Source: Gautieria morchelliformis (Eukaryota; Basidiomycota; Agaricomycetes; Gomphales; Gomphaceae). Taken from it: a stretch of DNA of 64,000 nucleotides. Positions 11,701 to 23,012 of this stretch are shown piece by piece. The position numbers were made by a program, and so were the translations under genes. The stretch is from positions 62,001 to 126,000 of the forward strand of contig WHVA01000216.1 in assembly GCA_015179125.1 (NCBI GenBank), written 5' to 3'. The notes under the pieces are model-generated. The model had not been told where the DNA came from and did not search any database. It saw nothing but the letters and a program-made list of their open reading frames with translations. The stretch's first letter is position 1. Each line of letters opens with the position of its first letter.

Positions 11701-12703
11701 GCATGTTGCCATTTAGGGGTCTTGGTATAAGGTGGAATTAAGCGTGAGATGTGCGGGCAGTGCACGAGAATCGCGTTGAGAGATGGCCACGCAGTGTGCA
11801 GTAGCTTTATTACCTTGGAAGATGATGACGACAGACAATGCGACGAAGACTGGATTCACTAGGATTACATACACTAGTTACGGTCTATGACGAGCGACGC
11901 ATGCCCTGCGTCTGGCATCATCTACACTCGACTTTGTTTGAGCAGAGGGGTGACGTGTACGCGGTCAGGGCTGCGACTCGGAGGTGGCGGATGATGCTTC
12001 AAATGTCCAAGAGTGAGAGGCCCGGGGAGCGAGGTCGTGCCTGGCTTGCGGCGCACAAGCTCGGATCCGAGTGTGTGCTGGCATGCCTTGTGAGAACGGG
12101 TATTACTGTAAGGTTAGCACGGCTACATATAATATGTATGCGCGTACTATCTTAGGGTTCTCACCGCCGCACACCATTCTCACATCAAATGGCGACGAGC
12201 CACTGAGGGCCAAGAGTGCTGAGTACAGCGCTCAATCGCCGAGGAGGACGGACACTGTCTGCAACCCACCACATGCAATCGGAATACGGAAGCGTGTATG
12301 TACGTACGCCCACAGGTACAGTCTGAAATGTCTTCTCATCTACACGCATTCACAATGCACTTGCCACTCGCATCGAAGAAAACTTGTTCATGTTCCTTTG
12401 CTTTCCGGAGCGTCGACCCATAGCTTCTAAGCGACTTAGAGGCAGGTTCTATCAGAAAGTAAAAGCCGCCGGAACTATCTATCTGCTGTGCCCTCGATTA
12501 TTTGGCAATGAATGGAGGCCTCGACACGGCTGTATACGCAGCTTGGGAAGAGAGGGAAGACTAGAGCTCAATACAGACTTCGTTCGGGTGAGGCCGCATC
12601 GCCTGAGAAATGTCATAGAAAGCTGCAGGCTGTGCCGATGGCACGATGAACTCAAAAGCCGCAGCCAGCGCCTGGGGTCTGCACCCACCCCTACTGAACC
12701 CAG
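8781..12703. other. Gene-poor intergenic region
   Basis: I find no coding region I can support. Long open frames such as 9551-10504 have biased composition, no recognisable domain, and overlap equally long frames on the other strand. The stretch 9240-9800 is a diverged dispersed repeat (listed separately). A short block at about 12500-12560 resembles 33930-33990. Confidence 0.6.
9240..9800. repeat. Diverged dispersed repeat, copy 1
   Basis: This stretch aligns by eye, with many substitutions and small gaps, to 17480-17960 in the same orientation. Shared blocks include the context of CAAGAAGCTAGT, CCTCAGGCC and GTGGGGCAGGCGCATGAG. It is an old repeat of unknown class. No terminal repeats were found. 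Confidence 0.6.
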
Positions 12704-15700
12704 ATGGCTGATCCTTTAACGGCATTATCAACAGCAGGCAAGTCTATTCCAGATAAGACTGGTATCCTAACATGCTAATCAAGCCGTTCAGCGAGCGTTA
12801 TCGCAGTTCTGCAACTCACCGCAGCGACCGTTAGCACTTTATACGGATACGGAAATAGCGTCAAGCACGCCTCGAAGGACAGAAAGAGAATCATTGATCA
12901 GTTGCTGATGCTTGAGCAAGTGCTGAATAGTGTCCATGAGGCCGTGGAGGATGCTTCGGATGCGTCTGTTGAACTGCCGACTTTGACCAAGTTGCTTAAG
13001 GCCCCCGAAGGCCTTCCTCGTTATCGCGCCGAGCTGGATAACCTCAAAGCGAAAGTAGAGACTCCCAATGGACGCTCAGATCGCTTACAAGCGTTGATCT
13101 GGCCGCTGAAGGAAGGCGATGTGAAGAAGACGCTGGAGTATCTGAGAAATTTCCAGCAGCTTTTGAGCTCAACCTTGAATACCGATCATTTGTACGTCAT
13201 CTCTGTGCTCAGTTGCGTACCTACCCTGACCGTCCCGACAGAGGCGTGACTCTGGGAATACGCACTGATGTCAAACATATGCGTGGATCTGTGGCCGGGT
13301 TGGAACAGGCCAGACAAGGTTTGTGATTGTTGACACCCTTCGTTTAGTGATATCTAATCTAATGCCTGTTGTCAATTTGTGTAGATGACCGTTGTCGCAA
13401 TATATTTGAATGGCTTGCGGCTCCTGATCACCAGTTGAGCCACACGAGTGCACAAAAGAAGCGTCAGCCAGAAACCGGATTATGGTTCGTTCGTGGGGAA
13501 ACATTTAAGGCATGGAGAGACTTGCCCCATTCAACCTTATGGCTCCACGGCAAAAGTATGTTATTATTTAAACAGGTTGTGATTCCATTCTAGGACAGTG
13601 GGCTCTGGAAAGACAATTCTATGGTGAGAGCTCATTTTGTGAGGTATTCACGCCCTAATGCAACGGCTGGTCTTCAAGCTCAACCATCATCAACGAGCTC
13701 TTCCTCCCTTGTGGGCGGGATCAATTACCGGCCGTGGCATATTTCTACTTCACTAACAAACAGACTCAGACCAATGTTGCCGTACGCTCCTTGATTAAAC
13801 AACTGTCATTGACCATGACATGTCGCAGGGAAGATATTCCGGCAGCCTTGGCAAGTCTCTACTCTCAGCACTCCCAGGGTCAGCAATCGCTAACCTTGGA
13901 GACTTTGATATCTACTCTGAAGTCTCTTATTGGGAGCATCCCTCAGCCATACATTGTACTGGACGCTATCGAAGAATGTGAGGACAGGGATGAGCTTCTG
14001 GGATTGATCCAGGAAATCTATGGCTTTGGCTCATTACACCTTCTGGCAACAAGTCGAGATGAGCTAGACATTACTGATGTAATGTCCTCCCTGGATCCAA
14101 TTAGAGTTCCAATGGATGAAAGCTACATCCAGGATGACATTCAACTTCACATCCACAAAACTCTTTATTATGATATACGGTATGAAAAGTGGTCGCTGGA
14201 GGTCAAGGAGAAGGTTGAGACCAATTTGATCAACGGCGCACATGGAATGTAATGCAGTGTTGCTCTCATCCTAGTGATTGGTTACTGATCAGACAGTCAG
14301 GTTCCGATGGGTTGTGTGTCAATTGGATGCACTAGGGAAATGCTGTACTTTGGCTGACATTGAGACGGCTTCACAGTCTCTTCCCAGGACACTTTATGAA
14401 ATGTATGACAAGATCCTCTTAAACATTCCAGAGGAAGATAGGCAATCTGCACTCAAGGTTTTGCAATGGCTTGCCTTCTCTGTCTGTGCAATATCATTGG
14501 CAGAAACTGTTGAAATACTGGCCACAAATCCCCACACCACAGATCCATGTCTATTCAGCCCCAACAAAAGGCTATTAAATCCCCGAGAAATACTTACTAT
14601 CTGTTCAAGTCTTGTCACTATTCCAGAAGACAAGAATGCTGGCAGATCCCTATTGTGTGCCAAGAATCGGGAAGAGGTTATACTTGCACATTTCTCTGTG
14701 AAGGAATATTTAATCTCGGAACATGTTCGTGGTGGCTGTGCTTCAGTCTTTTATTTCAACCAACACATGGCTGATACTGTCATTGCCGAGACATGTCTGG
14801 CCTATCTCTTGCAATTTGACAAGCCATTTCCAAAGGCTGGTTTTAGACTCCTACATAGAGTTCAGGATTATCCACTATCTCAGTACGCTGCAAAGCACTG
14901 GACCCACCATGCTCAGTCAGCTTGTTGTAGCTTGGACACCCTGCAAAGGCTAATCCTGGCCCTTCTCAACGCCAAGGAACCCATGTTCACTAACTGGCTT
15001 ATGCTACATGATCCTGATCACCACTTTGTGAACATGTCAGTCAAACACCACACAGGTGGCCCTCTTTATTATGCTTCCATCACTGGGCTAGAAATTACTT
15101 CGCAACTGCTGCTTGACCAGGGAGCAGACATCAATGCAGTGGGAGGGAAATATGGCACTGCGCTCCAGGCAGCTGTGTCAGGAGGCCGCAAGAAGATTGT
15201 TTGGTCATTGCTTGAGCATGGGGCAGATGTTAATGCAAAGGCAAAGGAACATGGTACTGCACTCCAGACAGCAGTGTCGAGAGGCAACACAGAGATTGTT
15301 CAGCTGCTGCTTGAGCAGGGAGCGGATGTGAATGCAAGGGGAGGGTTTCATGGCACTGCACTCCAGATGGCGGTGTCAGGTGGTGATATGGAGATCATTC
15401 GGCTGCTGCTTGAGCATGGAGCAGATGTGAATGCTGGCGGAGGGTTTCTTGACACTGCGCTCCAGGTGGCAGTATTCAAAGGTGATGTGGAGGTCATTCA
15501 GCTGCTGCTTGAGCAGGGAGCAGATGTGAATGCAGTAGGAGGGGATATGGCACTGCTCTCCAGGTGGCAGCTTCAAGGGACAACACAGGGATTGTTCAGC
15601 TGCTGCTTGAGCATGGAGCAGATGTGAATTCAGTGGGATGGACATATGGCACTGCACTCCAAACAGCAGTGTCGAGAGGCAACACAGAGATTGTTCAGCT

Positions 15701-16238
15701 GCTGCTTAAGCAGGGAGCAGACGTGAATCCAGTGGAAAGGACATTTGGTACTGCACTCCAGATGGCAGTGTCGAGAGGCGACACAGAGATTATTCGGCTG
15801 CTGCTTGAGCAGGGAGCAGATGTCAATGCAGATGGAGGAATTTATGGCACTGCACTCCAGGTGGTGGTGTCAAGAGGCAACACGGAGATTGTTCAACTGC
15901 TGCTTGACCAGGGAGCGGATGTGAATGCAGCAGGAGGGTTTCATGGCAGTGCGCTCCAGGCGGCGGCATTCAGAGGCGATGTGGACATTGTTTGGCTACT
16001 TCTTGAGGCAGGAGCATCCCTGAACATCCCAGGGCACTATGGCACCATGCTCCAGGAGGCTAAGTCACGCGGTCAAGCCAATATTGTTCAACTCTTGCTG
16101 GAAAAGGCACCAGCTGCGGATATACCACACAAGGACATTATGGAGTACACTAAAGGAGGTGGCGTCAGGAGGCGAGGCGAGGATCCTTTCCCTTCTGCTG
16201 GAGAAGGGAGCAGTAATAAACGCGTGAGGTATTCATGA
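12704..16238 (+). CDS. NACHT-ankyrin STAND protein (two apparent frameshifts in the array)
   Basis: This is a STAND-class NTPase, a family used by fungi in non-self recognition and programmed cell death. Exons threaded by phase: 12704-12737, 12792-13191, 13242-13318, 13385-13555, 13599-13623 (25 nt), 13679-14248 and 14301 onward. The N-terminus MADPLTALSTA plus a helical region matches the fungal STAND N-terminal domain. The P-loop GSGKTIL is at about residue 230 and Walker B LDAIEEC at about 330. Winged-helix-like sequence follows, then about 11 ankyrin repeats from about residue 695. Intron 1 is GC-AG (GCAAGT donor). One base seems missing near 15545 (frame 1 to frame 3), and another shift near 16135 hides a last repeat ending in LLLEKGAVINA. 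These may be real mutations or sequence errors. The array is shorter than that at 1-3213. Confidence 0.85.
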
Positions 16239-17479
16239 CCTCTCGCTTACCTCTCGCTTCCACCTCCGTTCGCGCCAGGTCTCTCGTGGCCGAATATCCC
16301 GTTGCCTAACGACTGCCGTACCTTGGGCCTAAGCACTTCACCCCCACCAATGCACCGTATTTCAAAGCCTTATGGGCACAGAAAGTCAACACACATTCCA
16401 TTTTTTGTAAGGGGCGTCTGGCCTACCTCCATCCTCAGCAAGTACCAGTGACGGCATATCACCTTCTTTAAGTCTCACATCAACCCCGAGCCATCCATCC
16501 CTCTGTCCCTTCAACCACCCCTCCCTTTCAATGACCACGCCCCTGCCCGATCCGACCCAATTCGGTATTAAACGTTCCTATGTTCTACATCAGCGACAAT
16601 ATAGCACAATTGGCGTCGCCGCAAGTTCGCAAGGGAATACATTTTGGTCTACGTACTGGCGGGAGGACGTGGGGTCCATGGTAAGCCTAGCCTCGATTCG
16701 GATCTGAATGACACCTAGTGGACGATATGAGAGACTTCGGCGAGGGATGGGGGGAAAGAGTCGGCTGGATCAGGGGCAGGAAGCAGCGGCGGGACATCAA
16801 TGTAGCGCTAGGTTATGCTGTTGTGGAAGTGGAGGAAGTGTTGCTAGTACAGGGTCAAAGGGGTTGTGGTTCGGGTATTAACTACACAAGCTGCAAGCAG
16901 GTGGGCATCGTGAGATTGACGTGCATCTGAGACCACGCGCAGAGCAGCCCTAAAGCAGCACCACTTCGCATACGAATGCAGGTGGATACAGTCCGGGATT
17001 TCTGATGCACACAACAACGGACTAAGTCCTCGACGTTAGTATTATAGACACATATACGCTCACAGTGACTTACTGTAAGGAGACCACTACCGTGCACTTC
17101 GGTCTTAGCCTTCGTTTTGTTTGGCGGGTTCGCGCAGTTTGACGATATGAGAGACTTCTGATGTGTGGGAGGCAGCAGCGAGACGACGGTACAGCTACGA
17201 CTACTCATACGAATCCACGCAAGTGACAAGCAGAAGAGTTGTCCACGTTGCCGAAGTTAACGATACACTCACGCTGGTCCAGCTGAATGCCGCTAGGAGC
17301 GAGCTTGAGGATATTTAATGAAACTGAGATCTGCTGAGGAAAATTTGAAGAGATGTAAGTTAGAAGTAAATAGTAAATATAAGCCATTGCTGCGCGCGAG
17401 AAGATTTGGTAAAATGCTTCATTTCCGGTGCTGGTCACGGTTTTGATGCCGACGACGCTCTATGGTATGTGCAGGAGGA

Positions 17480-17960
17480 GCCAACTGCGCCTGGCACTGG
17501 CAACAGCAACGGCACCAGCGGCGCGCACCCAATACTCGCCATCCGCATCACAGAAGCGATGCCCTCACCCGACTTGTCCTCGACATATCAAGCGTACATC
17601 CGTCTATACATACGCCCAAGAATAATGCATCTTTATCGTCACCATCCTGTCCCGGTCCTGCATGAATCAAACATTGGCATCACGTCCTCACAAGAAGCTA
17701 GTTCCTAAGAAGACTAAACTTACCCTGTTGGCGTCGCTTGCCACCTCAGGCCCAGGCTTGGGCACGTCTGCGGTGCAGTGCGTGGGGCAGGCGCATGAGT
17801 AGGGACCGGACAGGATGAGATCACACCATGACGGTACCTGCAATGTGGTGGGACGGCAAGGAACGTGGGCGATAGCGGTGGGGTGAGCGTGAAAAAAAAA
17901 CAGGGTTGGGTCTTGGGCTGGAGAAGAAGAGTAAGATTCCTAGCTAACTTCAACCCACCC
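17480..17960. repeat. Diverged dispersed repeat, copy 2
   Basis: This is the partner of 9240-9800 in direct orientation. The two copies flank the NACHT-ankyrin gene at 12704-16238, about 8 kb apart. Divergence is high enough that an origin by recent duplication is unlikely. Confidence 0.55.
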
Positions 17961-18066
17961 GCAAAGAAACGCCGGCTGACGCGTGGATCAAGTGGAGGCG
18001 GCCGATCAATCAGAGAAGGTTCTTAGGCAGTGCAGTACTACCGACTGCAGTGGATGGGTAGAGGCG

Positions 18067-18153
18067 GGAACCGATGTGAACGGGACACATGGAAGCGCAC
18101 TGTAGGGCGGCATTGCCAAGGGTAACGCAGCTGTGGCGTAATATTCTCAATTA
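18067..18153 (+). pseudogene. Possible ankyrin-repeat relic
   Basis: One frame reads GTDVNGTHGSAL, a stop, then GGIAKGNAAVA and a stop. This resembles one ankyrin unit of the window's STAND family (GADVN..HGTALQ.A..GN). It is only about 29 codons with two stops, so it could be chance or a dead fragment of the array. Confidence 0.4.
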
Positions 18154-18632
18154 AGACTTCGTTTCTCTCTGTTTAGCCATACCGGATAGTATACGTAAGT
18201 ATTACTGTAATTAGTACTTCTCATGGCTCGATCTACGTCCGTTGTCCCACCCCACTGATCCCCGTTCGAAGTGGACTCGGCGCTGTCGTTCTACCCACTT
18301 GTTATGAGTTATCCCAAACGTACATTCCCGTTTCACTTCACGAAACTTCAATTTTCCCGACTACTGAATGGCGCCCGCTTTCTTCCCAAGCTGGACGGAC
18401 CTGCCTTTATGTAATACATATACATCGCATAGCTTTATGCCGGTACGCTTATCACCCCAGTACGGTAGACACCCTATCAGCTGGCGGTAAGCTCCTTTCT
18501 GGCGGTAAGCTCCTTTCAGTAAATATGTTAGCATAATATTTCTATTGGATACAGTACTTCGCAGGTTTATATTCTATTCTGTGCTCCGATACTGACTGTG
18601 CTGATCAGTCAGCTAGGAAAGCGTCTGATAAG

Positions 18633-18640
18633 TATATAAG
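18633..18640 (+). promoter_or_regulatory. TATA box of the P450 gene
   Basis: TATATAAG lies about 75 bp before the proposed ATG at 18712, a reasonable distance for a fungal promoter. Based on motif and position only. Confidence 0.45.
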
Positions 18641-18711
18641 GTGGGTTGAAGAGTTCACTTCTCAAGCCGTCGATATCTCTACGCACACTGACCTGGGCTG
18701 TTATTGCTGCA

Positions 18712-20867
18712 ATGTTGGATTTGCTCAGGGGGCGAATCACCCTGTTGGACTTCATCCTTGTGACTAGTGCGATATGTCTATTCGTACTTCCAATACATTT
18801 CCGACGGCGTATTCCTAAAGGTATTTCGCTTTAACGTTCAAATTCTTCATTCCTTACACGATTGAGTAGGTTTATGCCTGCCGCCGGGACCTCCCAGAAA
18901 GTTAATAGTCGGGAATGTCTCCGATTTGCCCACAAAGCAGGAGTGGGTGACCTTTTCACGTTGGGCGAAGGAATACGGTACGACAAATTATACTAAAAGG
19001 CGCACTACGTGCCCACTGGGTCTCTTGATTCTTCGAATTCTCAGGAGATCTGGTCTATCTCAATGCTTTAGGGTTCTCCATAGTGGTGATTAGCTCAACC
19101 GAGATTGCATACGAACTGTTCGAGAAACGATCGTCAATTTATTCCGATCGAGGGGACGTCCCAATGTTAAGGGACTTGTGAGCGCGTGGGCTTCTGATTT
19201 GTATGACTCTGACCATGCTTTAGAATGGGCGGTGATTGGGGTGTGAGTCTCATGTACTATGGGGAAAGATGGCGTCGCCATCGCAGGGCCATCCATCAAA
19301 AGTTCCATCCTGTCGCCACGGCAGAATACAAGCCTATTCAACTTAAACATACACGGTTCGCATTTCACCCACGTTGTCTGTAGCATATACTTAATGTATT
19401 AAATCACAGGATATTGCTCCGACGACTCTATGAGACCCCTGACGATTTCGCTGAGCACATGCGACATATAGCCGGAGCGATCATCATGGAGGCACGTTGT
19501 GACCTTTTCAACCCAATACTGGATGACATAGGTTGGTCAAATCGACGCACAGGTCGTGTATGGAATCAAAGTGCTCCCGAGAGCGGATCCCTATATTGCT
19601 ATTGCCGAGAAGGCTTTGGACGCCATCACCTTCGCAATAAATCCAGGGGCATTTCTTGTTGACGTCCTCCCCATATGTTCGCCAAACTCACCCTTTATTA
19701 TCCCTTGCTGTTGGTATCTCACCAGATTTTGTTAGTGAAACATGTCCCAGAGTGGTTTCCTGGGGCAGGATTTAAAAGAAAGGCCAGGATTTGGCGGAAG
19801 TCCCTAACAGACATGAACGTTGTACCCTTTGAAGCCGCCAAGCTGGCCCTCGTGAGCTGAGTTGTGTTTTCAGTCGTTTTCGTGCTGACGATTCTTAGAA
19901 TTCTGGAACTGCGGAACCTTCCTTCACCTCAGCACTATTGGAAGAAATCTCCGCTAAAGGTGACGCAGCGCCTGGACAAGAGGAAGTTATACGGAACGCC
20001 GGATCTACGCTGTTCGCTGGTGGGGCGGACACGGCACGTGTTCTGTCACTGGGGTCTAACTTAGCTGACTATGAATTCGTGCAGACGATGGCTTCCCTGC
20101 TTACGTTCTTGCATGCAATGCTACTTTTCCCCAAAGCTCAACAAAAGGCTCAGAAGGAGCTGGATGAGGTGGTGGGATTGAGCAGGCTCCCGGAATACGA
20201 AGACCGTGAAAACCTACCCTACATCAATGCCCTTTGCAAGGAGGTTTTACGGTGGCATCCTGCGATACCTCTTGGTATCCCACACCGTGTCACCCGGGAT
20301 GATGTCTTTGGAAAGTATTTTATTCCTGCGGGAACTATCGTAATAGGAAACACATGGTCGCTCGATAGTCAATAGTCTCATCTTTCCAAGACGCTGATAT
20401 AGACTGACAGGCACCTTCTTCGCGATGAGGCAACGTATGGCGTCGACACTGACAAGTTCAAGCCTGAACGTTTTCTTGCCTCGGGCGTGAAAGATCCGGC
20501 CGCAGGTTTTGGATACGGCAGAAGGTAGACATCTTTAATATGGCTTACAATGCGTTTGTTATCTCAGCTCACACTCATATAGAATATGCCCTGGTCGATA
20601 CTTTGTAGACAACACCCTTTTCATGGTTGTAGCCTCGACTCTGAGTGTCTTTAATGTCACCCCTTCAAGAGATGGAAATGGAAAGGACATTCCCACTCCA
20701 GCCGCCTTCCAATCTGGATTCGTATCGTGAGTACTGTGGGATGTGTTCGTTTGGTGGGAAACTGATAGATACATTAATGAACTTTCAGTGCTCCTGTGGC
20801 ATTCAAATGCACGATCTTGCCACGATCGGACGCTGCCAAGAGACTTATTCTACAGGAAAGTTCCTGA
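18712..20867 (+). CDS. Cytochrome P450 monooxygenase (E-class, group I type)
   Basis: A heme-thiolate monooxygenase, probably ER-anchored. Twelve exons thread in phase to 1548 nt (515 aa): 18712-18820, 18870-18977, 19045-19177, 19224-19355, 19410-19491, 19553-19676, 19736-19851, 19899-20033, 20085-20356, 20411-20524, 20583-20726, 20789-20867. It has an N-terminal membrane anchor, a proline-rich hinge LPPGPP, helix C WRRHRR, the helix I motif AGGADT (about 307-312), EVLR of the ExxR motif (about 366), PERF (about 422) and the heme-binding FGYGRRICPGR with its Cys ligand (about 438-448). It looks like the basidiomycete O-methylsterigmatocystin oxidoreductase-like group. The substrate cannot be told. 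Introns 5 and 8 need GC-AG splicing with a GCACGT donor. No biosynthetic partner genes are nearby. Confidence 0.93.
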
Positions 20868-21264
20868 GTCGCATCGCGAACTAGGACTGCGAACGCACTA
20901 AGAGCGTTTGGCCTGCCTGTATTCTCATGCCCCACTAGTTATTTGTTATTGCAACGATGAAGGGGATCAAAGACACTGCCGTAGCTGCGGTACAATATTG
21001 ACGACTTTGCAATCGAACTGCTACACCAAAAAGATGTCTAACCTATAACCAATAGCAGTAACGTGGAGTTTCAAAGCCTGTTATTCTCAGACAGGGTATC
21101 GGTTTTATCGATAATACTTCAAGAGGATCTTTTAAGAGTACCAGTATACATATACCTGCTGCGCATACGCTACAATCATACTACAACGTTTAAAACAGCT
21201 CTTGTAATTGACAAAAGATATACATACATAAGTCAAACTCAGGTATTCAAATGTCTACCAGGCT

Positions 21265-22846
21265 GTTGAACCCCAGTGAGAATCGACCCGTATCCAGGGA
21301 GGTGGCACCGGGTGGGAGGCGTAGATGTCTTGAGGTGTGGCGACGATTCAGTTAGGATCGGTTGATATCGGTCACGAGATGATGCGCGCAGAGAATCGAG
21401 TCGATGCGCGTGACATTCTATTTTTATAGGGATAAATTACAGCTTGATTAAGATTCATTTTAGAATCGTTTTGAGATATGAGGAATATAAACGGCCAGAT
21501 ATGACCGCACCGTCTCCAGTCTTCGCATCTTGCTCTCCACCACGACGAGCAGCAACTTCTGTGGGCATAACACGCTCCCCAGGCTCCATCGGCTTCTCCA
21601 TAGCTCTTCATTTCCCCATGTGAGCGCGTGTTATCTACCTTGGATCTCGCTGAATTAGATCCTCATGGCGAGTCCAAATGCAACCGCCCGGTTTTTAGAG
21701 CTGCTATGTCTTTGTCCAGTAAGTTGTTGACTTCCCTAGTCCATATTGCCATGCATATAGGAGGTTTTCCATCCGTGCAGTTCAGTAATGCCAAACTCTT
21801 CGGTCTCCCACCGCTGCTGTGGGAAATGAGCGGGCCGTCTTCGTCTACTGTAAGTGATGTAGTCTCCCCTCGTAATTATGTGATTACTCACGCACATATC
21901 AATTAATCCTTTGAGTTATTTGACACTCCACATTTTAAATCATGCAGCCAGCACCAACTACAGGTGCAATAAGAAGCCCGCTTCGTCCTCGTACTCGACT
22001 CAGGGTCCAGGTACTTTCGTGCCTCCACCACCACTGGCATTGCGACCAAGAAGAAGAGTACGAACAAAACCGGCGGCAGTGCAAGGTAAGTACTTTGCGT
22101 CATACAGTGCCTTGAACATCGTGGCTAATGCCATCTAGGCACTTATTCACCATCGACTGTTGCCACGATCATCCCAGAATGACTAAAGGGGCATTCGAGA
22201 GCGCGAGGAGGCTAGTGAAGCGGACAATAATAAGGCGGTGAGTCTGCTTATGGCTGCATTGCTGTGGCTTCACTAACGGTGCACTACTCTTCTATATCAA
22301 GCTGGGCCTTCACAACAAGGCACGCGCCCTCAAACCCGAGTTGAACGGCTCTACTTCATCTACTCCTACTTAACGCACATGCGGATCGTTCTTGAATACT
22401 CGCAAGTCGCTCTTCCTCCTTCTCCCTTGCATGCATTGACCTTTGCATTTGCCAGCATACTATCATTATTCTTATCGGTCTTTATTTGTGTACCGGTGGT
22501 GGCGAACGGGTGGGGCATTTTGGAGTGGGGGATTTGGTGGGGTTGCCGAGAGTGGCGAATGTGCTGGGATCGGTGCCCAGCCGTTAGCAAAGTTGTAAAT
22601 ACTTGCATACCAATATGAACGGATTTGATCCCTAGCTGCGGACCATCCATTGTCATCTTCTCTGACCCGATAGCATCATATATGAAAACATCTATTCATC
22701 CACCCTGAACCAGTCTGAACCTAGGTGAACCGATAAAAATGGTATCACTTTTGTGATCCAGCATGATCAGACCGGGTCCGTGGTTTTCACCCGCCTGAAC
22801 CGCTGTGACCTCCTTGGATCCGGGTCGATTCTCACTGGGGTTGAAC
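21265..22846. mobile_element. TIR-bounded element, type uncertain
   Basis: 21272-22839 (1568 bp) is bounded by inverted repeats of about 45 bp (roughly 39 matching) whose core reads CCCAGTGAGAATCGACCC. A 7-bp direct repeat GTTGAAC lies outside each end (21265-21271 and 22840-22846). The flank and TIR are partly palindromic, so the exact boundary is ambiguous. CAGTG near the end suggests hAT but the duplication is not 8 bp. Inside I see no transposase. A few splice-like signals around 22010-22250 hint at captured exon-like sequence that I do not recognise. Confidence 0.55.
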
Positions 22847-23012
22847 CTTAATTATTGGAGCTGTCCTAGCATGTCTGGTTGACATCCCTCTCAGGTTCGC
22901 GCTGAGACCCCTCCAGATCTTCACAGCAACGAAGAAGCAGCTCAGTCAAAGCCGGCAATCGGGAGGGGGCTACTGTTTCGTCATCTCTACGAGTCGACGA
23001 ACCGTTTCTAGC

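Larger units (their letters stand above)
16239..18631. other. Intergenic region with repeat relics
   Basis: No intact gene is visible. It includes the dispersed repeat at 17480-17960, a short duplicated string GACGATATGAGAGACTTC (near 16722 and 17140), and a possible ankyrin relic at 18067-18153. Confidence 0.55.
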
